64,000 nucleotides of DNA from Betaproteobacteria bacterium (lineage in GTDB: Bacteria; Pseudomonadota; Gammaproteobacteria; Burkholderiales; Casimicrobiaceae): positions 124,001-188,000 of the forward strand of contig JAAFJO010000006.1 of assembly GCA_013298145.1 (NCBI GenBank). Direction: 5' to 3'. The stretch's first letter is position 1. The number at the start of each line of letters is the position of its first letter. The position numbers and the translations under genes are program-made. Of the stretch, positions 1-6,559 are shown piece after piece. The notes beneath the pieces were generated by a model. It had not been told where the DNA came from. It did no database searches and saw only the letters and a program-made list of their open reading frames with translations.

Positions 1-321
1 CGCTCAGAGCGCCAGCGTGTCGCTGCAGAACTTCGCTCAACGGGTAGCGCCGACGGCGAACGCATCAAAGCGGAGGCGGATAAGCAAGCGCAGGTGATCC
101 TTGCCGACGCCTACAAGAAAGCGCAAGAACTGCAGGGCCAGGGTGACGCGAAAGCCGCATCAATCTACAGCGCAGCTTACGGACAAAACGCTGAGTTCTA
201 TTCGTTTTATCGCTCACTTGAGGCTTATAAGCAATCGTTTAAGAGCAAGGCCGACGTAATGGTGCTTGATCCAAGCGCTGACTTCTTTAAGTTCTTGAAG
301 CAAGGTTCGCGGGCGAAGTAG
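1..321 (+). CDS. hflC: HflC protease modulator, C-terminal part
   Basis: This is the 3' end of a gene that begins before the window; frame 1 is open from base 1 to the TAG at 319-321. The ORF track starts only at an internal GTG (94), but the codons before it encode the same protein (RSERQRVAAELRSTG). It matches the end of HflC, an SPFH/band-7 protein that with HflK forms a periplasm-facing inner-membrane complex controlling the FtsH protease. The helical region rich in A, E and K, then EGDAKA-like and FYRSLEAYKQSF motifs and the VLDPSADFF tail, are family hallmarks. The DUF2065 gene that follows is its usual neighbour in proteobacteria. Confidence 0.93.
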   Translation, partial: RSERQRVAAELRSTGSADGERIKAEADKQAQVILADAYKKAQELQGQGDAKAASIYSAAYGQNAEFYSFYRSLEAYKQSFKSKADVMVLDPSADFFKFLKQGSRAK

Positions 322-493
322 CGAGAACGGCCACCACAAACCTAGCGAACGTAGGCGGAGACGGCGTGTGGCTGCATTGCGCCGCTCCGCCAGCGACTGG
401 TCGGTTACCGCGCTTGGCGCGGTTAAGCTAGCGCCTTACGTGGGCGCGGCTCATGGACCGCACTTTCTCTCATTAACCGCGCAACCGTACCGT

Positions 494-688
494 ATGTCTG
501 AACTGTTTGCCGCCCTTTGCCTGGTGCTTGTCATCGAAGGCTTGATGCCGTTCCTGGCGCCGAAATCGTGGCGGGAAACGGTAACTAAAGTCGCGCAGTT
601 CAGTGATGGTCAATTGAGAATGGTCGGACTGATTTGCATCGTTGCCGGGTTGGTTTCCTACTGGCTCACAACCCAGTTTCTTGGCTAA
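494..688 (+). CDS. DUF2065 family small inner-membrane protein (YjeT-like)
   Basis: A 64-residue protein starting MSELFAALCLVLVIEG. I chose the ATG at 494 over the ORF-track start at 368 because homology to DUF2065 begins exactly there and the upstream 42 codons look non-coding. It has two predicted membrane segments (about residues 4-20 and 45-62) joined by a short loop with the family's PFLAPKSWRE motif. Members lie directly after hflC in many proteobacteria; their function is unknown. In many betaproteobacteria hisZ and purA follow, but here the next gene is zapE on the opposite strand, so the neighbourhood has been rearranged. Confidence 0.85.
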   Translation: MSELFAALCLVLVIEGLMPFLAPKSWRETVTKVAQFSDGQLRMVGLICIVAGLVSYWLTTQFLG

Positions 689-813
689 AAAATTGCTCAT
701 CAGCCCCTATTCACCAGGGGTAGCGATGAATAAAACGCTAGACCGATATAGGGTATTTTCTCGCGCTCGCCCCAATTCTTCTTAGGGCTCAACATCGAAG
801 GCGATACCTTGCA

Positions 814-1926
814 CTATCTTGTGAGCGTAGCGATGTGTTGCTCGCTCATGTACTCCGCACTTTGCATTTCAGTGAGCCGGGATGCGGTTCGCGCGAATTC
901 GGAAAGCACACGGCGCGTGTCGCCGTCTTTCACCGTCTCATCCACCTTCGAAATGTCAGCGAGCGGCGCAGCTGCACTCATCACGAGCTTCACGCGATGG
1001 TCATAAAGGACATCGACGAGTAACGTGAAGCGTCGAATCACATTCGCATCTTTTGTTCCAAGTAGTGGCACGTTTGAGAGCAACAGCGTGTGATTTGACT
1101 GCGCGAGCTCGAGGTAATCAAGCTGCGAGCGCGGCGTTTCGCAGAGCGCTGCAAAGTCAAACCAGATCACGCCCTCGCCGCGTTTGCGAAGCGCGATGTC
1201 GCGGTCATAAAGCCGGATCGATGTCTCAGCCAGCGTTTTCGTCGCAAGCGCGCTGAATGTGCGCGCGAGCGCAGCCTCTGCGCGGCCATCCAGCGGCGAG
1301 TGATACACGCGATCTTGCTCGAGCGTACGACGGCGGTAATCGATACCGCTATCGACTTCGACCACATCCATCTTCTCCAAAATCAAATCGATCGTCAGCA
1401 CAAAGTTTTGCCGCTGCAGACCGTCGGGATAGAGCTTCGAGGGATGGTAGTTTGACGTCATGACAAACACGATACCGTGATCGAAACAATTCGAAAGCAG
1501 ACGCCCGAGAATCATCGCGTCTGCGATGTCGCTCACGTGAAATTCGTCGAAACAGATGACTCGATACTGCTTGGCAAGCTGCTCGGCCACCGCGACCAGC
1601 GGATCTTCTTCATGCTTGAACTTGCGCAAGTCCTCGTGCACGCTTCGCATGAAGGCATGAAAATGTACGCGTGTCTTGCGGCGAATTTTCGTTGCGCCGT
1701 AAAACGTGTCCATCAACAACGACTTGCCGCGCCCCACGCCGCCGTAGAAGTACACGCTCTTCGGCACTTCCGGCTTCGCAAATACGCGACCGAGCAACGA
1801 CGCCCGTTTTGCCTTGAACGCGGAGAGTTCATCATTCAGTCGCGCCAAACGCTCAGCCGCACGCTGTTGCGCCGCATCTAGCGTGATGCCGCGGTCGGTG
1901 CAGAGTTTTGAGAGGGTGGCTAGCAT
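814..1926 (-). CDS. zapE: Cell division ATPase ZapE (AFG1 family)
   Basis: A 370-residue P-loop ATPase of the AFG1/ZapE family. ZapE associates with the Z-ring in E. coli and affects constriction under stress. Walker A is GGVGRGKS (residues 62-69) and Walker B is CFDEF (about 125-129), followed by the family's HVSDIADAMILGRL motif and an arginine-rich C-terminal half. Length is normal for the family. Its place at the distal end of the odhA-odhB-lpdA block is the standard arrangement in Burkholderiales. A GIY-YIG gene and repeats now separate it from lpdA. Confidence 0.93.
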   Translation of the reverse strand: MLATLSKLCTDRGITLDAAQQRAAERLARLNDELSAFKAKRASLLGRVFAKPEVPKSVYFYGGVGRGKSLLMDTFYGATKIRRKTRVHFHAFMRSVHEDLRKFKHEEDPLVAVAEQLAKQYRVICFDEFHVSDIADAMILGRLLSNCFDHGIVFVMTSNYHPSKLYPDGLQRQNFVLTIDLILEKMDVVEVDSGIDYRRRTLEQDRVYHSPLDGRAEAALARTFSALATKTLAETSIRLYDRDIALRKRGEGVIWFDFAALCETPRSQLDYLELAQSNHTLLLSNVPLLGTKDANVIRRFTLLVDVLYDHRVKLVMSAAAPLADISKVDETVKDGDTRRVLSEFARTASRLTEMQSAEYMSEQHIATLTR

Positions 1927-1981
1927 TGATTCAGTTCACTTACTCGCGGATTTTGTGATTGAAGAGCCAACTCAACAATCT

Positions 1982-2013
1982 GTCATCCCCGCGAAGGCGG
2001 GGACCCAGACCGG
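1982..2013 (+). repeat. REP-like palindrome, family A (single copy)
   Basis: GTCATCCCCGCGAAGGCGGGGACCCAGACC-type element containing the stem CCCCGC-GAAG-GCGGGG. It forms the last codons of the GIY-YIG reading frame on the other strand. The same sequence recurs at 2369-2471 and 23541-23695, and a diverged form at 47009-47129. Confidence 0.85.
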
Positions 2014-2342
2014 GACGTTTGCGCCTCAGACGGTAAGATTTGATTCGAACCCAGAATGTCATCGCCTAAATCCCGCCAATCGGGATTCATCGATTCAATC
2101 AGACGCAACTTCCAAATCCGATTCCACTTCTTGATTTGGTTCTCGCGCATGATCGCGCCTTCTATGGCTTCGCCAGATTCGTACCAAACAAGCAGCTTTG
2201 TTCCGTACTCTTTTGAGAACCCCTCGAACGCGCCATTTATGTGTTGCCAGACGCGCTGCTCGAGATTCGAAGTAACGCCCGTATAGAGCGTGCCGTTACG
2301 TTTGCTCGCCATGATGTACACGGCACGATTGAGTTCGCGCAT
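1983..2342 (-). CDS. GIY-YIG nuclease domain protein
   Basis: A 119-residue single-domain GIY-YIG endonuclease of the UvrC-N-terminal/YhbQ type. The motifs VYIMAS and LYTGVT (the GIY and YIG strands) are followed by the RVWQH arginine/histidine helix and a catalytic glutamate in MRENQIKKW. The ATG at 2342 is preferred over the TTG at 2345; a still shorter start at NRAVYIM cannot be excluded. The fold ends near NPDWRDLGDDI, and the last 20 or so residues (TSRSGSPPSRG) are the translation of a REP repeat. Family-A repeats lie on both sides, so gene plus repeats look like one inserted cassette between lpdA and zapE. Substrate unknown. Confidence 0.88.
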   Translation of the reverse strand: MRELNRAVYIMASKRNGTLYTGVTSNLEQRVWQHINGAFEGFSKEYGTKLLVWYESGEAIEGAIMRENQIKKWNRIWKLRLIESMNPDWRDLGDDILGSNQILPSEAQTSRSGSPPSRG

Positions 2343-2368
2343 CAACGAGATCCAAATAGCCTATCTTT

Positions 2369-2471
2369 GTCATTCCCGCGAAGGCGGGAACCCAGACCCA
2401 GCGGCAACAAGCTGCTCACTACAGTCGAGTCAAATACTCTCGGTCTGGGTCCCCGCCTTCGCGGGGATGAC
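2369..2471. repeat. Inverted pair of family-A REPs (REPIN-like)
   Basis: GTCATTCCCGCGAAGGCGGGAACCCAGACC at 2369-2398 faces its reverse complement GGTCTGGGTCCCCGCCTTCGC... at 2442-2471, with about 43 bp between. The structure fills the gap between lpdA and the GIY-YIG gene and could also act as a transcript-end hairpin. Confidence 0.88.
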
Positions 2472-2500
2472 GGCAGTGAGGCACTCCTCAATCACGCAAA

Positions 2501-3931
2501 CTAGAAATTCAACGTCCGCTTATCCACTGCCAACGCCGCTTCTTTCGTCGCCTCAGAAAGCGTTGGATGCGCGTGGCAAATCCGCGCGATGTCCTCCGAT
2601 GACGCGCCGAATTCCATCGCCATCACGCCTTCAGCGATCAACTCAGAGACCACCGGGCCGACCGCGTGCATGCCGAGCACTTTGTCGGTTTTCGCATCGG
2701 CCAAAATTTTCACCATGCCATCGGTATTACCCAGCGCGCGCGCGCGACCGTTTGCCATGAAGGGGAACGAACCCGCTTTGTACGCAACGCCTTCGGCATT
2801 CAATTGCTGTTCGGTTTTGCCGACCCATGCGATTTCGGGCGACGTGTAAATCACCCACGGAACACAGTTGAAATCGATGTGCGGATGCTGGCCCGCGATG
2901 CGCTCGGCGACCGCAACGCCCTCTTCTTCGGCCTTGTGCGCGAGCATCGGCCCGCGCACCACATCGCCCACCGCCCAAACGTTCGCTTGGCTTGCTTTGC
3001 AATCTTCATCGACCACGATAAAGCCACGCTCATCGAGCTTGATGCCAGCGGCTTCCGCGTTCAACCCGATTGTGTTTGGCACGCGGCCAATCGATACGAT
3101 CAACTTGTCGAATATTGCGGTTTCCGCTTTGCCGTCAGCTGTCGTGTATTCGACGGTCACATCGTTTTTGCCGGGTTTGATCGCGCCAACTTTAACGCCG
3201 AGCGAAATGTTCAAGCCTTGCTTCTTGAATAGCTTCACTGCTTCTTTCGCGATCTGTTCATCAACCGCGCCCAGGAATGTCGGCAAGCCTTCGAGCACAG
3301 TCACATCCGCGCCGAGGCGACGCCAGACCGAACCCATCTCCAATCCGATCACGCCCGCACCGATCACGCCAAGTTTCTTCGGCACATCGCCAATACGCAA
3401 CGCGCCGTCGTTCGAAAGAATCAGCTTCTCGTCGAAGGCAGCGCCCGGGAGTGCGCGTGCATTTGAACCCGTCGCGATGATGACGTGCTTCGCCGTAATC
3501 GACGTTGCGGCGGGGTCAGAGACTTTGATTTCGTAAACACCCTCTTTCGCCGCGCCCGCAAACGAACCGCGACCGTGAAAGAACGTCACCTTGTTCTTTT
3601 TGAACAGATACAAGATGCCATCGTTGTTTTGCTTTACGACCGTATCTTTGCGCGCGAGCATCTTGGCGACATCCATCGATGCGCCCTTCACGGTGATGCC
3701 GTGATCCGCGAAATGATGCAACGCGTGTTCATAGTGCTCGGACGACTGCAACAGCGCCTTCGACGGAATGCACCCGACGTTCGTACACGTGCCGCCAGGC
3801 GCGGGCCCGCCCTTCGCGTTCTTCCATTCGTCGATACAAGCAACTCTAAACCCGAGCTGCGCCGCGCGAATCGCCGCCACATAGCCGCCAGGGCCACCAC
3901 CAATTACTACTACGTCAAATGATTCACTCAT
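2501..3931 (-). CDS. lpdA: Dihydrolipoyl dehydrogenase (E3)
   Basis: A 476-residue FAD/NAD flavoprotein that reoxidises the lipoyl arm of the 2-oxoglutarate dehydrogenase complex. The FAD-binding GGGPGGYVAA is at residues 11-20, the redox-active CTNVGC has Cys49 and Cys54, a second dinucleotide motif GVIGAGVIGLEMG lies mid-protein, and the catalytic HAHPTLSE is near the C terminus. The start ATG abuts the stop of the small upstream ORF (TGA then ATG with no gap). About 750 bp upstream is a 19-codon remnant of another lpdA start (4626-4685), so this 5' end appears to be a replacement or duplicate (see findings). Confidence 0.96.
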   Translation of the reverse strand: MSESFDVVVIGGGPGGYVAAIRAAQLGFRVACIDEWKNAKGGPAPGGTCTNVGCIPSKALLQSSEHYEHALHHFADHGITVKGASMDVAKMLARKDTVVKQNNDGILYLFKKNKVTFFHGRGSFAGAAKEGVYEIKVSDPAATSITAKHVIIATGSNARALPGAAFDEKLILSNDGALRIGDVPKKLGVIGAGVIGLEMGSVWRRLGADVTVLEGLPTFLGAVDEQIAKEAVKLFKKQGLNISLGVKVGAIKPGKNDVTVEYTTADGKAETAIFDKLIVSIGRVPNTIGLNAEAAGIKLDERGFIVVDEDCKASQANVWAVGDVVRGPMLAHKAEEEGVAVAERIAGQHPHIDFNCVPWVIYTSPEIAWVGKTEQQLNAEGVAYKAGSFPFMANGRARALGNTDGMVKILADAKTDKVLGMHAVGPVVSELIAEGVMAMEFGASSEDIARICHAHPTLSEATKEAALAVDKRTLNF

Positions 3932-4108
3932 TCAATTCACCTTCAATTTCACAAGTTCACCGTTGCGTTGAACGATGAGATAAGTATCCGTCTGTTTCGC
4001 GAGCGCCTGCGCGCGCAGGAACGCGCGTTCAAGCGCTGCGGGGAGATTGCGCAAGTCAGCGGACTTCGCTTCAGACAACGGTTTTACGGCAGTACGAATC
4101 ATGCTCAT
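3932..4108 (-). CDS. Small protein paired with zeta-like kinase (putative antitoxin)
   Basis: A 58-residue ORF below the ORF-track cutoff, read from the reverse strand as MSMIRTAVKPLSEAKSADLR... and ending LIVQRNGELVKLKVN. Its ATG overlaps the stop of the zeta-like gene (ATGA at 4105-4108), and its own TGA is immediately followed by the lpdA ATG. The arrangement and an LRNLPAALERAFLRAQ-type helix with a short beta-like tail suggest the partner of the upstream kinase. In classical epsilon/zeta systems the antitoxin precedes the toxin; here the order is reversed. The antitoxin role is inference from position and size. Confidence 0.75.
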   Translation of the reverse strand: MSMIRTAVKPLSEAKSADLRNLPAALERAFLRAQALAKQTDTYLIVQRNGELVKLKVN

Positions 4109-4629
4109 GTTCGTTCACTCCAATCCAAAACTTCGTAAGGCGACTTCGAGGTATCAATCAATGTCCATGCGTCAACAAGCGACTTGTAGACTTCTCCAAA
4201 GTGTTTCAGCCCTGACGTATATCGGCGAGAAATGACTTCCTTCGGAATGTTATGCCCGCCCTGACGCACTCGCTGTGCCACACGTTCGATCGCATATTCA
4301 ACTGAGGGAACGGTGAGAAAAAACAGTTCAACTCGATAGCCGAGCTTACGCCACTCAGGGATCATGCGCGCATAACCGCGTCCACTCAACGTCGTTTCGA
4401 ACGCGAAACTCACTTCTTTCTTTACCTGCTCGTCGATGAGATTGAGCATTAGTCGCCCCGCAGCAATTGCGGCGCTCTCCGGCGCGAAAGGTGAAATCCC
4501 TTGAGCAATTAAATCGGCGTTAATAAAGGTCGGGCAGCTTGCTTCAAGCGGCAAAAACTCCCTCGCGAACGTCGTCTTGCCAGAACCATTCGGTCCGGCA
4601 ATGATGATGATTTTCTTGCCCTCGTTCAC
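4105..4629 (-). CDS. Zeta-toxin-like P-loop kinase
   Basis: A 174-residue protein of the zeta-toxin/COG4185 P-loop class. Walker A AGPNGSGKTT is at residues 11-20, then the family's FINADLIAQGISPFAPE segment, FAFETTLSGRGYA (substrate-side glutamate/threonine) and an arginine-rich lid RVAQRVRQGGHNIP. Zeta toxins phosphorylate UDP-amino sugars and so block wall synthesis; whether this divergent group does so is not known. The start is GTG at 4629, overlapping as GTGA the stop of the 19-codon lpdA remnant, so its translation may be coupled to that leader. It lies in sense inside the odh operon, between the small membrane-protein gene and lpdA. Confidence 0.85.
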   Translation of the reverse strand: MNEGKKIIIIAGPNGSGKTTFAREFLPLEASCPTFINADLIAQGISPFAPESAAIAAGRLMLNLIDEQVKKEVSFAFETTLSGRGYARMIPEWRKLGYRVELFFLTVPSVEYAIERVAQRVRQGGHNIPKEVISRRYTSGLKHFGEVYKSLVDAWTLIDTSKSPYEVLDWSERT

Positions 4630-4685
4630 GCGACCACATAGCCACCGGGGCCGCCACCAATTACTACAACGTCAAATTGATCCAT
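4626..4685 (-). pseudogene. Remnant of lpdA 5' end (19 codons)
   Basis: The reverse strand from the ATG at 4685 reads MDQFDVVVIGGGPGGYVVA then stop. This is the FAD-binding N terminus of a dihydrolipoyl dehydrogenase, parallel to MSESFDVVVIGGGPGGYVAA of the intact gene but different in DNA sequence. Its TGA overlaps the GTG start of the zeta-like gene. It looks like the original lpdA start, separated from the body of the gene when the kinase/small-ORF module arrived. Confidence 0.85.
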
Positions 4686-4850
4686 CGTTTGTTCCTATCG
4701 CCGATCAAGCGATTCTTCTTTAGTAGGCTGGATTCTCAAACCCAGCATGTTCGTTCCCGCCGCACATTGCTGGGTTTGACAACCCAGCCTATTCGCTACT
4801 CGCTACGTCAAATTGATCCATGTTTATTTCCTATCGCCAATCAGGCGACT
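4671..4850. repeat. Direct repeat of the lpdA leader around a palindromic element
   Basis: GTCAAATTGATCCATCGTTT... at 4671-4712 recurs as GTCAAATTGATCCATGTTTA... at 4807-4850, both followed by a closely similar TTCCTATCGCCRATCARGCGA. The two copies flank the palindromic element at 4724-4791. On the minus strand they carry the ATGGATCAATTTGAC start and leader of lpdA. Confidence 0.85.
4724..4791. repeat. Palindromic element, family F
   Basis: TAGGCTGGATTCTCAAACCC... (from 4724) and, in inverse orientation, a near-identical arm ending ...AACCCAGCCTA at 4791. Each arm of about 26 bp also contains an internal hairpin (CTGG...CCAG). It looks like a REPIN or small MITE. No other copy was noticed in the window. 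Confidence 0.75.
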
Positions 4851-4858
4851 CATCGTCC

Positions 4859-4929
4859 GTAGGGTGGGCACCCCGTGCCCACCAATTCGTCAATCAACAG
4901 TGATCGTGGGCACGGGGCGCCCACCCTAC
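4859..4929. repeat. Inverted REP pair, family B
   Basis: GTAGGGTGGGCACCCCGTGC... at 4859-4883 and its inverse GTGGGCACGGGGCGCCCACC... at 4906-4929. The TAG stop of the small membrane-protein gene on the minus strand lies inside the second arm. Related copies are at 18195-18264 and, with a different core, at 6485-6550. Confidence 0.85.
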
Positions 4930-5246
4930 TTGATGTCACGCACATTCGCGAACACCCAAATCGCAATGGTTGTCACCGCGCACGTTGTCCCAAGAATTCG
5001 GCTGAGAACCCTTCTTCCATCACGAAACTGCAAGTAGGCGAAAACGCCGAGTGAAGTTGCAACAAGAGAAGGCACGCCATAAACGGTCGGCGCAAATGCA
5101 ACGTACATTCCGGCAAAACTTGAATCCGCGACAGTCTTTGACCACCTTTCCGCTTCTACGCAACCCGGGCAAAACGCGTTGAATAGAAAGAAAATGAACG
5201 CCACAGCCGCAACTACAAATGCGCGCGAATGCGGCATCTGGCTCAT
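4926..5246 (-). CDS. Small membrane protein, unknown function
   Basis: A 106-residue protein that I do not recognise. It has three hydrophobic stretches, about residues 9-27 (VVAAVAFIFFLFNAF), 50-72 and 83-100, separated by short polar loops. Its ATG overlaps the odhB stop as TGATG at 5248-5244, which suggests coupled translation within the odh operon. The stop codon falls in a REP repeat, so the natural C terminus may have been altered. Membrane spans and tight coupling support a real gene, but no family could be assigned. Confidence 0.6.
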   Translation of the reverse strand: MSQMPHSRAFVVAAVAFIFFLFNAFCPGCVEAERWSKTVADSSFAGMYVAFAPTVYGVPSLVATSLGVFAYLQFRDGRRVLSRILGTTCAVTTIAIWVFANVRDIK

Positions 5247-6457
5247 CAGAGATCCAACAACAACCGCGCCGGATCCTCCAAAGCATCCTTCATCGCAACC
5301 AACGACAACACCGCTTCGCGTCCGTCGATGATGCGATGGTCGTAGCTCATGGCTAAGTAGTTCATTGGGCGAACGACGACTTGGCCGTTTTCAACAACCG
5401 CCCGGTCTTTCGTAGCGTGAACGCCAAGAATCGCCGACTGCGGCGGATTGATGATCGGTGTGGAGAGCATCGATCCGAACACGCCACCATTCGAAATGGT
5501 GAACGTGCCCCCAGTCAATTCCTCGATGCCGAGTTTGCCTTCGCCCGCGCGCTTACCGAAATCCGCGATTTGCTTTTCGATATCAGCAATGCTCATTTGA
5601 TCGACGTCGCGCAGGATCGGAACGACCAAGCCACGCGGAGAGCCGACAGCGATGCCGATGTCGTAGTAGCCGTGATAAACGATGTCGTTGCCGTCCACCG
5701 ATGCGTTAACGACAGGATACTGTTTGAGCGCATGCACTGCGGCTTTCACGAAGAAGCTCATGAAGCCCAACTTCACGCCGTGCACTTTTTCAAACTTATC
5801 CTTGTACGTGTTGCGCAGATCGATCACAGGCTTCATGTTGACTTCGTTGAACGTCGTCAAAATGGCCGCGGTCGATTGGCTCTGAACGAGACGCTCGGCC
5901 ACGCGTGCGCGCAAACGGGTCATCGGTACGCGCTGCTCAGGGCGATTGCCGAGCGGCACGTTGACCGGCGGCGCAAACACGGGCGCGGCCGGCTTTGCAG
6001 CGGGCGCGGGTGCAGGCTTCGCCTCAGTTGCAGCAATCACGTCGCCCTTGGTGATGCGATCACCCCGACCCGTGCCTTGCACACTCGCTGGATCGATGCC
6101 TTGCTCAGCCATCATCTTCTTCGCAGCCGGTAGCGCTCCAGCCCCAGCGGGTGCGGCTGGGGTAGCGGCGGGCGCTGGGGCTGCAGCGGCGGCGGCAGGT
6201 GCCGCTGCGCCCGCCTTCGCCTCTGTATCAATCACACCGAGCACGAGGCCCGAGGTCACCGTCGCACCGGCTTGCACTTTGATTTCAACCAACACGCCAT
6301 CTCCTTGCGCGGGTGTTTCGAGCACGACTTTGTCCGTTTCAATGTCGCACAAATTTTGGTCGCGCTTCACGGCCTGTCCCGGCTTTACATGCCACGCCGC
6401 GAGCGTGCCTTCAGGAGTACCTTCGGCGAGTTGGGGGACTTTGACTTCGATCAACAT
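5246..6457 (-). CDS. odhB: 2-Oxoglutarate dehydrogenase E2, dihydrolipoyl succinyltransferase
   Basis: A 403-residue E2 component that moves succinyl groups from the E1-bound intermediate to CoA. The lipoyl domain (residues 1-75) has the lipoylated lysine in ETDKVVLE (K43). It is followed by an Ala/Pro linker, a peripheral-subunit binding domain at about 108-142 ([20 protein letters not shown]) and the catalytic domain. The active-site histidine and aspartate lie in SYDHRIIDG (H374, D378). Length is typical. It follows odhA in the same orientation after a REP-filled gap and is coupled to a small membrane protein downstream. Confidence 0.96.
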   Translation of the reverse strand: MLIEVKVPQLAEGTPEGTLAAWHVKPGQAVKRDQNLCDIETDKVVLETPAQGDGVLVEIKVQAGATVTSGLVLGVIDTEAKAGAAAPAAAAAAPAPAATPAAPAGAGALPAAKKMMAEQGIDPASVQGTGRGDRITKGDVIAATEAKPAPAPAAKPAAPVFAPPVNVPLGNRPEQRVPMTRLRARVAERLVQSQSTAAILTTFNEVNMKPVIDLRNTYKDKFEKVHGVKLGFMSFFVKAAVHALKQYPVVNASVDGNDIVYHGYYDIGIAVGSPRGLVVPILRDVDQMSIADIEKQIADFGKRAGEGKLGIEELTGGTFTISNGGVFGSMLSTPIINPPQSAILGVHATKDRAVVENGQVVVRPMNYLAMSYDHRIIDGREAVLSLVAMKDALEDPARLLLDL

Positions 6458-6484
6458 GATGTCTTCGCTTTTCGTTTGTTCTTT

Positions 6485-6550
6485 GTAGGGTGCGATCCCA
6501 TCGCACCGTCTGTCTCTTCAAATCGGGAATGGCGCGATGGGATCGCACCC
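6485..6550. repeat. Inverted REP pair, family-B variant
   Basis: GTAGGGTGCGATCCCATCGC... at 6485-6507 faces GCGCGATGGGATCGCACCC at 6532-6550. The GTAGGGTG border is shared with family B but the core is GCGATCCCATCGC. It fills most of the odhA-odhB gap. Confidence 0.85.
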
Positions 6551-6559
6551 AACGTTTGA

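Noticed and set aside
2369-2471. Rho-independent terminator for the odh operon
   Set aside because: The hairpins are strong but belong to a repeat family and lack a T-run; annotated as a repeat instead.
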